A program made the position numbers and the translations under genes. Of a stretch of 64,000 bases of DNA, positions 1 through 8,026 are shown one piece after another (position 1 is the stretch's first letter; every line of letters starts with the position of its first letter). A model generated the notes under the pieces. The model saw only the letters and a program-made list of their open reading frames with translations. It made no database searches and was not told the DNA's origin. Source of the DNA: JADKAV01 sp041393775 (GTDB lineage: Bacteria; Actinomycetota; Actinomycetes; S36-B12; UBA10799); the NCBI GenBank assembly GCA_041393775.1, contig JAWKJM010000003.1, positions 620,001 through 684,000 on the forward strand, in the 5' to 3' direction.

Positions 1-548
1 ATCGCGATGTAGGTGCGTCCCGGCCACCGCTCGGCCCGCAGTCGGTCCACCGCGTTCGCCTTCGTGACCCCACCAGGTCCCATTTCGATGAGTAGTCGTC
101 CGGATGCCGAATGCGTCGGTTCGACCAGATGTCCGACGACACCGTGCACTTCGGCGAGCACGCCGTCGACATCCCGATGGTCTAGGTCCGGTAACGCGGC
201 GAGGATCTTCAGGGTGTGGCCGTGCCACTGCTCGGTGTGGAACACGAAGTCCGTGTGAAGGTCTCGCAGAACGGCATGGACCTCGTCGACCGTCTCAGGG
301 TCGATCCCGTCGATGTGGATCGGGTCGTCGCCTGCCAGGGTCACGGCCCCGTTGGCGCACACGGTGACCGGACGGTAACCGGTCGCCTCGTACACCTCCG
401 GCAACCAGCGCGGCGGACGGCCCGTGGCGTACATCACCTCGATCCCAGCCGCACCGGCGCTCTGCAGGGCCTCCCGGGTCCGATCGGAGACCGTGAAGTC
501 GGGCCGCAGGAGCGTGCCGTCGAGGTCCGTTGCGATCAGGTACGGCAT
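1..548 (-). CDS. HAD-superfamily hydrolase (Cof-type phosphatase), partial
   Basis: The gene starts with ATG at 548 and runs off the left edge, so about 182 residues are visible. HAD motif I is at the N-terminus (DLDGTLL, residues 8-14) and a motif II-like ATGRP follows near residue 43, the arrangement of Cof-type phosphatases that act on sugar phosphates or other small phosphate esters in the cytosol. The C-terminal motifs III and IV lie outside the window. It begins only 3 bases after the serS stop codon, so it is probably co-transcribed with serS. Substrate cannot be inferred. Confidence 0.85.
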   Translation of the reverse strand, partial: MPYLIATDLDGTLLRPDFTVSDRTREALQSAGAAGIEVMYATGRPPRWLPEVYEATGYRPVTVCANGAVTLAGDDPIHIDGIDPETVDEVHAVLRDLHTDFVFHTEQWHGHTLKILAALPDLDHRDVDGVLAEVHGVVGHLVEPTHSASGRLLIEMGPGGVTKANAVDRLRAERWPGRTYIA

Positions 549-551
549 CGG

Positions 552-1817
552 TTAGATGGGCGTCAACTCGCTGCGACCGCCGAGGAAGGGCTGCAGCGCC
601 TCGGGGACCGCCACGGACCCGTCGGGACGCTGATGGTTCTCGAGCAACGCCACGATCGTGCGGGTGATCGCCGTCAGCGTCCCGTTGAGTGTGGCCACCG
701 GTGCATTGCCGCTGTCCGACTTGGAACGGATGTGCAGACGGCGGGACTGGAAGGTCGTGCAGTTCGAGGTCGACGTGAGTTCGCGGTATCGCTGCTGGCC
801 CGGGATCCAGGCCTCGCAGTCGAACTTGCGTGCGGCGCTCGAACCCAGATCCCCGGTGGCGACGTCGATCACCCGGAAGGGGATCTCCAAGGTCTCTAGG
901 AACTGGACCTCGCAGTCGAGCAAGCGCTGATGCTCCGTCACGGCGTCCTCGGGGGCGCAGAACGAGAACATCTCGACCTTGTCGAACCAGTGCACCCGGA
1001 AGATCCCGCGAGTGTCCTTGCCGTGCGCGCCCGCCTCCCGCCGGAAACACGGTGAGAAGCCGGCGTAGCGCAGCGGGAGCGAGTCGAGGATCTCGTCGCT
1101 GTGATAGGCCGCCAGGGGGACCTCCGCGGTGCCCACGAGGTACATGTCGTCGTCGGGCAGGTGGTAGACGTTCTCGGCTGCCTGGCCAAGGAAGCCGGTA
1201 CCGGCCATCGCGGACGGTCGTACCAGCGCCGGCGGGATCACCGGTGTGAAGCCGTTGCGCTGGGCCTGGGCCATCGCGAAGTTGACGAGGGCGAGTTCGA
1301 GCAGGGCGCCTTGGCCCGTGAGGTAGTAGAACCGCGAGCCCGACACTTTCGCGCCACGGGCGATGTCTATCGCCCCGAGCATCTCACCGAGTTGCACGTG
1401 GTCACGGGGCTGGAACCCCTCATCGGCGAAGTCACGCGGTTCTCCGCGCTTGTCCATCACGGTGAAGTCGTCCTCGGTGCCCACGGGGGCTGAGGGGTCC
1501 ACGAGGTTGGACAGCGCCATCGCGGTTTCGGTCAGTGCTTCCTGACTTGTGCGTACCTGCGCCTCAGCTTGCTTGACCTGGGCTGCCAGGTCCTTGGTGC
1601 GGGCGAGCAGCGCGGGGCGTTCCTCGGCGCCGGCACCGGCCACCTGCCTGCCGAGGTCCTTCTGTTCGGCCCGCATGCTTTCGAATGCGGCCAGCGCGCG
1701 GCGGTGGGCCAGGTCGGCGGCCACGGCAGCATCCACCAGTGTGGGGTCCTCACCGCGCCGCGCTTGGGAGTCGCGGATCCGGTCCGGGTCGGTGCGCAGA
1801 ATCTGCAGGTCGATCAC
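552..1817 (-). CDS. serS: Serine--tRNA ligase
   Basis: Charges tRNA-Ser (and tRNA-Sec if present) with serine in the cytosol. The 421-residue length is normal for bacterial SerRS. The N-terminal third is the long helical tRNA-binding arm, rich in Q, A and R. The class II catalytic core follows, with a motif 2 region (FRVHWFDKVEMF) and motif 3 region (TSTSNCTTFQSRR). I chose the GTG start at 1817 because the product then begins VIDLQILRTDP, as the family does, and because TACCCT lies six bases upstream, the leaderless pattern seen at many genes here. An upstream in-frame extension to 1880 looks non-coding and runs into a repeat. No tRNA gene is visible beside it. Confidence 0.96.
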   Translation of the reverse strand: MIDLQILRTDPDRIRDSQARRGEDPTLVDAAVAADLAHRRALAAFESMRAEQKDLGRQVAGAGAEERPALLARTKDLAAQVKQAEAQVRTSQEALTETAMALSNLVDPSAPVGTEDDFTVMDKRGEPRDFADEGFQPRDHVQLGEMLGAIDIARGAKVSGSRFYYLTGQGALLELALVNFAMAQAQRNGFTPVIPPALVRPSAMAGTGFLGQAAENVYHLPDDDMYLVGTAEVPLAAYHSDEILDSLPLRYAGFSPCFRREAGAHGKDTRGIFRVHWFDKVEMFSFCAPEDAVTEHQRLLDCEVQFLETLEIPFRVIDVATGDLGSSAARKFDCEAWIPGQQRYRELTSTSNCTTFQSRRLHIRSKSDSGNAPVATLNGTLTAITRTIVALLENHQRPDGSVAVPEALQPFLGGRSELTPI

Positions 1818-1872
1818 TGTCCGAGGGTATCGAGGCGATGGAGGGCTCTCAGCGGGACCAGTCAGCGCAACT

Positions 1873-1996
1873 GCCTCCATCTGCTGGCCGTCGCGTCAGA
1901 TTCCGACCCTTCGTCCAGGAGATTTGCGTCCGCAATGTCCCAGATGGCATGGTTTCAGCTGCCGACGGACCTAGCCGTCGGCCAGCAGATGGAGGC
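1873..1996. repeat. Family A inverted repeat, copy A1
   Basis: The 18-base arm at 1873-1890 (GCCTCCATCTGCTGGCCG) is perfectly reverse complementary to 1979-1996, with 88 bases between. The same arm recurs at 10.6, 18.8 and 56.3 kb. Here it fills the gap between serS and the SDR gene on the same strand. Confidence 0.9.
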
Positions 1997-1998
1997 AC

Positions 1999-2976
1999 TC
2001 AAGCCCTGCCGGTGTCGCGCAGCCACTGCTCGCTGCGCGCCATCCCTTCGGCCAGTGGCACCTGGACGTGCCAGTCCAGCTCGCGGGCGGCCTTGTCGGT
2101 CGGGAACTCCAGGTTGCGCAGGTACTGCCTCAGCTGGTCGCGGGTCAGGGGGATGTCGAGCGGCAGGGACTCAGCGGCGAGCGCGATCAGCCGGGCGACC
2201 GGGACGGGCACCTTGCGGGCTGGTCGGTGGGCCATGCGTGCGTAGTACCCGAAGAACTCGGGCCAGCCGATCGAGTGGTCCACGCACGTGAAGGCCTCGC
2301 CGGCAGCCTGCGGCCGACAGCCGCAGCGGACCAGCATGTCCACGACGTCGTCGACGTAGACGGGATAGGCGTGGCCACCGGTCCCGAACAACACCGGGAC
2401 TCCCTTCTTGACCAGGCGGTACATCCCCACCGTCCAGCCAGCGGAACCCGGGCCGTAGACCATGCCCGGGCGCACGACCGCCAGTTCCACGCCCGACTCG
2501 TCGGCCGCGCGACGGGCGGCGTGTTCCCCGAGTGCCTTGGTGCGCCCGTACGGATCCCGCTGGGTGGTGTCCAGCGGGGTGTCCTCCGTGATGACGTCGT
2601 CGGGCGGCAGACCGTAGGCGGCCACACTGCTGACCATGACCACCCGGCGGCAGCCGGCGGCAGCGGCTGCGCCCACCAGCGCTTCGGTCGCCGTGACGTT
2701 GATCGCCTCAGCGGCACCGGCGTCCTCGTTGCGCCGCGGCAGCCACGCGGCCAGGTGGAAGACCACCTCCTGCCCCGCCATCAACCGCTGCAGACGGTCG
2801 GTGTCTCCCAGGTCGCAGATCTCGGTCCGGATGCCCAGGTCCGCCAGGCTGTCGTCGCGAAAAGTACGGCCCACGCCGGTCACCCGGGCGCCGTATTCTC
2901 CAGCCAGCACGCTTGCGAGGCGGCCTCCGATGAAACCGCTGGCACCCGTGACCAGGACAGGCGTGTCGCGCAACAT
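1999..2976 (-). CDS. NAD(P)-dependent epimerase/dehydratase family protein (extended SDR)
   Basis: A 325-residue Rossmann protein. The dinucleotide-binding glycine motif is at the N-terminus (GASGFIGG, residues 11-18), a catalytic Ser lies in VSSVAAYG and the Tyr/Lys pair in YGRTK, so it should be an active oxidoreductase or epimerase of the extended SDR class acting on a sugar nucleotide or a steroid/terpenoid alcohol. The substrate is not evident. TAGACT lies six bases before the ATG, suggesting a leaderless transcript. It stands alone between repeat elements A1 and C1. Confidence 0.85.
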   Translation of the reverse strand: MLRDTPVLVTGASGFIGGRLASVLAGEYGARVTGVGRTFRDDSLADLGIRTEICDLGDTDRLQRLMAGQEVVFHLAAWLPRRNEDAGAAEAINVTATEALVGAAAAAGCRRVVMVSSVAAYGLPPDDVITEDTPLDTTQRDPYGRTKALGEHAARRAADESGVELAVVRPGMVYGPGSAGWTVGMYRLVKKGVPVLFGTGGHAYPVYVDDVVDMLVRCGCRPQAAGEAFTCVDHSIGWPEFFGYYARMAHRPARKVPVPVARLIALAAESLPLDIPLTRDQLRQYLRNLEFPTDKAARELDWHVQVPLAEGMARSEQWLRDTGRA

Positions 2977-3055
2977 CCACCCAGTCTAGGTACCGCCGCG
3001 GTGACCGGATGGCGAAATGCCCGCGCCTGCGCTGACGGCTCCCCGCGCCGGGGTC

Positions 3056-3173
3056 TTTGTGACGAAGGTGAGTGCCTGTCCGGCAGGTTTGTGACGAAGG
3101 TGCTGGGCTGATGCACCCGGCAGCCCGCACCTTCGTTACAGACCACCCTGCGGAGCCGCAACTTCGTCACAGA
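3056..3173. repeat. Family C nested inverted repeat, copy C1
   Basis: Two forward units (GTGACGAAGGTG starting at 3059 and 3091) are followed by two inverted units (CACCTTCGTTAC at 3128-3139, CAACTTCGTCAC at 3159-3170). Spacing is 32, 37 and 31 bp. The same geometry recurs at 27.6 and 50.1 kb. It lies between the SDR gene and the bpa gene. Confidence 0.9.
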
Positions 3174-3227
3174 CTCTTCGTGCCGGCCCGGTAGCCGGGC
3201 ACTCGTCCCCCGTCCTGCTGCCGGGGG

Positions 3228-3707
3228 CTACAGGTACGGCCCGTTGTGCGGGCCGGGCATCTGCGCAGGGCCCTCCGAGCCCTCGATGGCCTGCCGTCGC
3301 ATCTGCTCGAGTTGTGCCCGCGCCGCCATCTGCTGGGCGAACAGCGCCGTCTGAATGCCGTGGAACAGACCCTCGAGCCAGCCCACCAACTGGGCCTGGG
3401 CGATGCGCAGTTCCGATTCGCTGGGGACACTGTCTTCGGTGAAGGGGAGGCTGAGTCGTTCGAGCTCCTCGATCAGTTCAGGGGCCAGGCCGTCCTCGAG
3501 TTCCTTGATCGAAGTGGCGTGGATCTGCTTGAGTCGTTGCCGGGCGGCCTCGTCGAGGGGCGCGCTCTTCACCTCGTCGAGTAACTGTTTGATCATGCTT
3601 CCGATCCGCATCACCTTTGCCGGCTGCTCGACCAGTTCGGTGACGTTCGCGCCGTCCTCGGGGCTCACCACGACGACCTGGGGGTTTTCGCTGTCCTGCT
3701 CAGTCAC
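3228..3707 (-). CDS. bpa: Bacterial proteasome activator (Bpa/PafE, DUF2587)
   Basis: A 159-residue helical protein of the actinobacterial Bpa/PafE family. Family members form a dodecameric ring that opens the 20S proteasome gate without ATP and feeds it unfolded proteins. The body (residues about 30-140) is charged and helical. The C-terminus ends GPYL, which corresponds to the GQYL/HbYX-type tail that docks into the proteasome; here Gln is replaced by Pro. The start overlaps the upstream K+ channel gene by 8 bases, so the two are translationally coupled. No proteasome genes lie in this window. Confidence 0.85.
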   Translation of the reverse strand: MTEQDSENPQVVVVSPEDGANVTELVEQPAKVMRIGSMIKQLLDEVKSAPLDEAARQRLKQIHATSIKELEDGLAPELIEELERLSLPFTEDSVPSESELRIAQAQLVGWLEGLFHGIQTALFAQQMAARAQLEQMRRQAIEGSEGPAQMPGPHNGPYL

Positions 3708-4809
3708 CTGAGAACTCCGATTTCCTTGGTTGCCTGTGTCCGTGCCGAATCGTGACGATCCGATCGCCCTTCTGCAGTACGCGCAGGTTCTCGGTGTCGA
3801 ACCGGTAGATCCGATCGCCGCGCTGGACGGCGAGGAGCATCTCGCCGGCTTTGCCGAGTTGATCCGGTGACATGCCCAACTCAGTACGGCCCACCAGACG
3901 TTCGCGCACCTCGAGGCCCTCGGAGGGATCGAGGAGGTCCTCCATCAGCTCGCCGGCGATCGGGTGCACGAGCTGCATTCCCAGCAGTCGGCCTGCCGCT
4001 TCAGCGGTGGTGATCACCTGGTCGGCACCGGACTGCTTGAGGACGTTCGCGCTGGCCTGTTCACGCGCGGCCGCGACCAGTTTCGTGTGAGGGGCCAGTT
4101 TGCGCACCGCCAGCGTCACAAGCACCGCCACGTCGTCGCGGTCGACCGCGACGATCACCCGTCCGGCGGTCGGAACGTCCGCGTGGGTGAGGACCTCCTC
4201 CCGGCGGGCGTCTCCGAGGATGCCCGCCACACCCGGGTACTCGTCGGTGTCGGGGTCGGCCGGATCCTTACGGGTCGGCCGGGTGGCGTCCTCGACGGCG
4301 GCGGCATCGTTCGCGATGACGACGATGCTTTCCGGCTCGATCCCGTTGTCGAGCAGCATGCGCACAGCGGACCGGCCCTTCACGCCGTATCCGATGACGA
4401 CCGTGTGGTTCCTCAACTTCTTCCTCCAACGGCGTTCCCGGAACTCATCGCGGGTGCGAGCGGTGAGTACCTCCAGTGTGGTACCGACCAACACGATCAG
4501 GAACAGCACCCGCAACGGGGTGATGAGGAAGATGTTGACCAGCCGGGCTTGGTCGGTGGCCGGCGTGATGTCGCCATAGCCGGTCGTCGACAGCGAGACG
4601 GTGGCGAAGTACAACGCGTCGACGAAGTCGACAGGCGTCCCGGTGTTGTCCTGGTACTGGTCCCGCTGCAAGTAGACCAGCATGGTGGTGGCAGCGACCG
4701 CGAAGAATGCGATGCCCACCCGCGTCAGGACTGACGCGGTGGGACTGAGGCGGAGGTTCGGCAGGACGAGGCGCCCGCCCAAGCCCGAATCCTCTTCGCG
4801 CTCACTCAC
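3700..4809 (-). CDS. Potassium channel protein with TrkA-N/TrkA-C (RCK) domains
   Basis: A 369-residue membrane channel. Two transmembrane helices (about residues 25-45 and 95-115) flank a pore loop with the K+ selectivity filter TTGYGD near residue 75. Next come an NAD-binding RCK/TrkA-N domain (VIGYGVKGRSAVRML) and a TrkA-C domain, giving a Kch/MthK-like ligand-gated K+ channel. The GTG start at 4809 is preceded by TAGGTT at six bases, suggesting a leaderless message that also carries bpa. It diverges from the carboxylase gene on the plus strand. Confidence 0.92.
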   Translation of the reverse strand: MSEREEDSGLGGRLVLPNLRLSPTASVLTRVGIAFFAVAATTMLVYLQRDQYQDNTGTPVDFVDALYFATVSLSTTGYGDITPATDQARLVNIFLITPLRVLFLIVLVGTTLEVLTARTRDEFRERRWRKKLRNHTVVIGYGVKGRSAVRMLLDNGIEPESIVVIANDAAAVEDATRPTRKDPADPDTDEYPGVAGILGDARREEVLTHADVPTAGRVIVAVDRDDVAVLVTLAVRKLAPHTKLVAAAREQASANVLKQSGADQVITTAEAAGRLLGMQLVHPIAGELMEDLLDPSEGLEVRERLVGRTELGMSPDQLGKAGEMLLAVQRGDRIYRFDTENLRVLQKGDRIVTIRHGHRQPRKSEFSGD

Positions 4810-4862
4810 GGCCGCAACCTATCAGCACGGCGGGCCCGATCCCGGACACTTGACCCCGCAGG

Positions 4863-4886
4863 GAACTTGACACTAGCGTCAAGTTC
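4863..4886. promoter_or_regulatory. 24-bp TetR-type operator overlapping a leaderless promoter (site 1)
   Basis: A near-perfect palindrome with half-sites GAACTTGAC and GTCAAGTTC ends on the base before the ATG at 4887. The hexamer TAGCGT at 4874-4879 lies inside it, seven bases before the start codon, so the operator would cover the -10 region of a leaderless promoter. The identical 24 bases occur at 10796-10819. The likely ligand-responsive repressor is the TetR protein encoded at 14628-15212 (inference). Confidence 0.85.
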
Positions 4887-6494
4887 ATGCCCGCCCTTCG
4901 TTCGACGATTGACACCGGCTCCGATCAGTTCAGGGGCAACCGCGACGCGATGCTCGCCGCGCTCGCCGAGATCGAGCAGATGCAGGCGAAGGTCGCTTCC
5001 GGCGGCGGCTCCGACGATCCGGAGAAGAACGCCCGGACCATCATGCGTCACCGCAAACGGGGCAAGCTCCTGCCGCGCGAGCGGATCGCCTACCTACTCG
5101 ACGCCAGCAGCGCGTTCCTGGAGTTCAGTCCGCTGGCAGGGTGGGGGACCCAGGATCCGCTCGGTGCCGGCGTCGTGACCGGGATCGGCACCATCAGCGG
5201 TACGGAGTGCGTGATCGTGGCCAACGACCCGACGGTCAAGGGCGGGGCGCAGGGTCCGATCGCGGTTCGCAAGGGCTTGCGGGCCATGGACATCGCCAGG
5301 CAGAACCGACTGCCGTTGATCAGCCTGACCGAGTCGGCCGGTGCGGATCTCCCCCAGCAGGCCGAGATCTTCGTTCCCGGCGGCGCGAGTTTCAAGAACC
5401 TCACGCAGTTGTCCGCGCAGGGGATCCCCACTGTCACCATGGTCTTCGGCTCCTCTACCGCCGGTGGCGCCTATGTGCCGGGTATGAGCGACTACGTCGT
5501 CCTGCAGAAGGAGGCCGCGAAGGTCTACCTCGGCGGCCCGCCCCTGGTGAAGATGGCGATCGACGAGGATGCCGACGAGGAGGAGCTCGGCGGCGCGGAG
5601 ATGCATGCGCGCATCTCCGGACTGGGGGACTACCTGGCCCAGGACGAGCCCGACGCCCTGCGGATCGGCCGGGAGATCGTGTCGCACCTGCGCTGGCGCA
5701 AGCAGGGGCCCGGGCCGGACCGGTCACCGGTGGCACCGCGCTTCGACCCCGATGAGTTGCTGGGCGTGGCCAGCGCGGATGTCCGAGTGCCCTTCGACGT
5801 GCACGACGCGCTGGCACGCATCCTCGACGACAGCGGGTTCGAGGAGTTCAAGCCGATGTACGGGACCACGCTCGTGACCGGCTGGGGCCACATCAGCGGC
5901 TACCCGGTCGGCATCCTGGGCAACAACGGGATCCTGTTCAGCGAGGAGTCCCACAAGGGAGCCCAGTTCATCCAGATGTGCAACCGGATGGATGTGCCGA
6001 TCATCTTCATGCAGAACATCACCGGCTTCATGGTCGGAACCCGCTACGAGCAGGGCGGCATCATCAAGGACGGCGCCAAACTGATCAACGCGGTGTCCAA
6101 CTCGACGGTGCCCCACATCACGCTCATGATCGGGGCCTCGTACGGTGCCGGCAACTATGGGATGAGCGGGCGGGCGTACGACCCCCGGTTCGTGTTCACC
6201 TGGCCGAACCACCGGATCGCGGTGATGGGCCCGAAGCAACTGGCCGGGGTGCTCACGATCGTGGCCAAACAGAAGGCAGGCGACGCGTTCGACGAGGCCG
6301 CGTTCGCACCGATCCGGGACGCGTTCGAGAAACAGGTCGAGGAGCAGTCGACCGCCCTGTTCGCGACCGGCCGGCTGTGGGACGACGGGATCATCGACCC
6401 CCGGGACAGCCGCACGGTGCTGGGCATGGCACTCTCGGCCACCCACTCGGCGCCGGTCGAGGGGACGTCCAACTTCGGCATCTGGCGGATGTGA
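4887..6494 (+). CDS. Acyl-CoA carboxylase beta (carboxyltransferase) subunit, methylcrotonyl/geranyl-CoA type
   Basis: A 535-residue biotin-dependent carboxyltransferase that moves CO2 from carboxybiotin to an acyl-CoA. N- and C-terminal crotonase-fold halves are visible, with glycine-rich oxyanion motifs such as SSTAGGAYVPG and ASYGAGNYGM. Length and sequence resemble AccD1/MccB/AtuC rather than propionyl-CoA carboxylases, so methylcrotonyl-CoA (leucine) or geranyl-CoA (terpene) are the likely substrates. Its partner alpha subunit is at 10820, and both genes start immediately after the same operator. Transcription is probably leaderless. Convergent plsC follows. Confidence 0.9.
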   Translation: MPALRSTIDTGSDQFRGNRDAMLAALAEIEQMQAKVASGGGSDDPEKNARTIMRHRKRGKLLPRERIAYLLDASSAFLEFSPLAGWGTQDPLGAGVVTGIGTISGTECVIVANDPTVKGGAQGPIAVRKGLRAMDIARQNRLPLISLTESAGADLPQQAEIFVPGGASFKNLTQLSAQGIPTVTMVFGSSTAGGAYVPGMSDYVVLQKEAAKVYLGGPPLVKMAIDEDADEEELGGAEMHARISGLGDYLAQDEPDALRIGREIVSHLRWRKQGPGPDRSPVAPRFDPDELLGVASADVRVPFDVHDALARILDDSGFEEFKPMYGTTLVTGWGHISGYPVGILGNNGILFSEESHKGAQFIQMCNRMDVPIIFMQNITGFMVGTRYEQGGIIKDGAKLINAVSNSTVPHITLMIGASYGAGNYGMSGRAYDPRFVFTWPNHRIAVMGPKQLAGVLTIVAKQKAGDAFDEAAFAPIRDAFEKQVEEQSTALFATGRLWDDGIIDPRDSRTVLGMALSATHSAPVEGTSNFGIWRM

Positions 6495-6516
6495 ACCCCA
6501 CCGCGGTCGATGAGGC

Positions 6517-6557
6517 TTGGCAAAGATCTGTCGCCATACGCGTCGAATCTTTGCCAA
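6517..6557. terminator. Palindrome between convergent genes, possible bidirectional terminator
   Basis: TTGGCAAAGAT (6517-6527) is exactly reverse complementary to ATCTTTGCCAA (6547-6557), with a 19-base loop. It sits between the 3' ends of the convergent carboxylase and plsC genes. No U-tract follows, so a hairpin terminator is only one reading. Confidence 0.5.
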
Positions 6558-6589
6558 CCCTGGGCCGCACGTCCGTATGAGTACCCTGG

Positions 6590-8026
6590 CTAGCCTTCCG
6601 GCCAGTCGGCCATCGTGTGCAGATACATCTGCCGGACCTCTGCGATGTGTTCGTCCAGGTCCTCGCGGGTCCAGTCCTCGGTGGGAACCGGCGGTAGCAC
6701 CGCCACATCAACCGTTCCCGGATGGATCACCATGGAGTGTGCGGCCATGATCTCCCCGCAGTTGCGCATCACGATCGGCACGACCGGCACCCCCGCCTGC
6801 ATGGCCATGTGGAAGGGGCCCTTCTTGAACGGCAGCAGCCTGGGGGTGGGCGAACGGGTGCCCTCCGGCGCGATCGCGATGGACTTGCCCTTGCGCAACG
6901 ACTCGACCGCCGGCTCCAGGCCCTTGCGGGCCTCGGTGTTGTTGCTGCGGTCTATGTAAGCGACATCGGCCAGGAATCCGATCGGCCCGAAGAACGGGTC
7001 CTTCTCCAGCGACTTCTTCGCCACTCCGGTGAAGTCCTTGCGCAGCAGTGCCGCAAGCACGAACACGTCGAGCTGGCTCTGGTGGTTGAACAGGAAGACC
7101 GCCGGGCGGGCGGCCCAGATGTTCTCCTCGCCCACGACGTTGAGTCTGACCCCGGCAGCTGCCAGTGCCAGGTCCGACCCGGTGCTGGCCGCGATGTTGG
7201 CGCCCAGCGACCGGCTGCGGTTGAGAATGGCCATGCCGGCAGCCGCGGCGACACTGCCGGCGAAGACCCCCATGGCCGCAGCGCTGCGGCCGAGATCGAT
7301 GATCGACGTGGACGGGGGCGTCTTCAGTTCGTGGCTCGGCCAGCCGCGCTGCCTGGCGACGTCCTCCAGTTCGTCGCTGGGGTTCAGGGCGATCGGGTTG
7401 CCGACCAGTTCCAGGAAGGGGAGGTCCTCCTCCCCGTTGGAGTAGCCGAACGAGTCCTCGAGTTCGATGCCGTGGTCCCCGGCGAACTCCCGCACCGCGT
7501 CGGCCTTCCCCTGGCCCCATCGGATCTCGCTGCCCAGTTCGCCGGTGATCATGCCGTTGCCGTCGACCTCCATCTCGGTGCAGATGATGTGGTCGACACC
7601 CATGTCCTCGGCGGTGGCCTGGATCTGCCCGCGCGTGGCCGACGAGGCGATGGCCACCGTGTGGCCCTTGCGCAGGTGGGCGTCGATGAGCAGCCGTGCC
7701 TCGGGGTAGATCATCCCCGCGATCTTCTTGCTGAAGACATTGCGCGCCCAGGCATCCATCTCCTCGGCTTCGCGGCCCGCCTGCCCCCGCACCCCGACCC
7801 GCATCATCTCGGAGACGTCGTGACCGCGACGCTCAACGTTGATGCCCTCCGCCACGGTCTTGACGACCTCTCCCACGGAGATCTCTCCTCGCCGGAGCCG
7901 GTATCTGAAGAACGCCGCGGCGGAGTAGCCGGCGATCAGTGTGCCATCGAAGTCGAAGAACGCGCCGACCTCCGGGCCCTCCGCGGAGTTCTCGATCTGC
8001 TCGATGAGCCACTCGATGTCAGCCAT
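6590..8026 (-). CDS. plsC: Bifunctional HAD-IB phosphatase / 1-acylglycerol-3-phosphate acyltransferase
   Basis: A 478-residue fusion. Residues 20-240 form a HAD-IB hydrolase (DFDGTL near residue 25). Residues 290-460 form a PlsC acyltransferase with the NHQSQLD catalytic block (H-X4-D) and PEGTRS. The acyltransferase makes phosphatidic acid from lysophosphatidate at the membrane; the role of the HAD part is unclear. The same fusion occurs in mycobacteria beside plsB2, matching the neighbour here. Its start overlaps the end of plsB by 8 bases, so they are one operon. Confidence 0.92.
   Translation of the reverse strand: MADIEWLIEQIENSAEGPEVGAFFDFDGTLIAGYSAAAFFRYRLRRGEISVGEVVKTVAEGINVERRGHDVSEMMRVGVRGQAGREAEEMDAWARNVFSKKIAGMIYPEARLLIDAHLRKGHTVAIASSATRGQIQATAEDMGVDHIICTEMEVDGNGMITGELGSEIRWGQGKADAVREFAGDHGIELEDSFGYSNGEEDLPFLELVGNPIALNPSDELEDVARQRGWPSHELKTPPSTSIIDLGRSAAAMGVFAGSVAAAAGMAILNRSRSLGANIAASTGSDLALAAAGVRLNVVGEENIWAARPAVFLFNHQSQLDVFVLAALLRKDFTGVAKKSLEKDPFFGPIGFLADVAYIDRSNNTEARKGLEPAVESLRKGKSIAIAPEGTRSPTPRLLPFKKGPFHMAMQAGVPVVPIVMRNCGEIMAAHSMVIHPGTVDVAVLPPVPTEDWTREDLDEHIAEVRQMYLHTMADWPEG

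Noticed and set aside
1881..1998. Extension of serS into the repeat by a 5' longer frame
   Set aside because: The family start and the TACCCT hexamer fix GTG 1817; the upstream part is repeat DNA.
4867..4872. TTGACA as a sigma-70 -35 box of the carboxylase gene
   Set aside because: It is part of the palindrome half-site; a matching -10 would place the transcript start inside the coding region. TAGCGT seven bases before ATG is a better fit.
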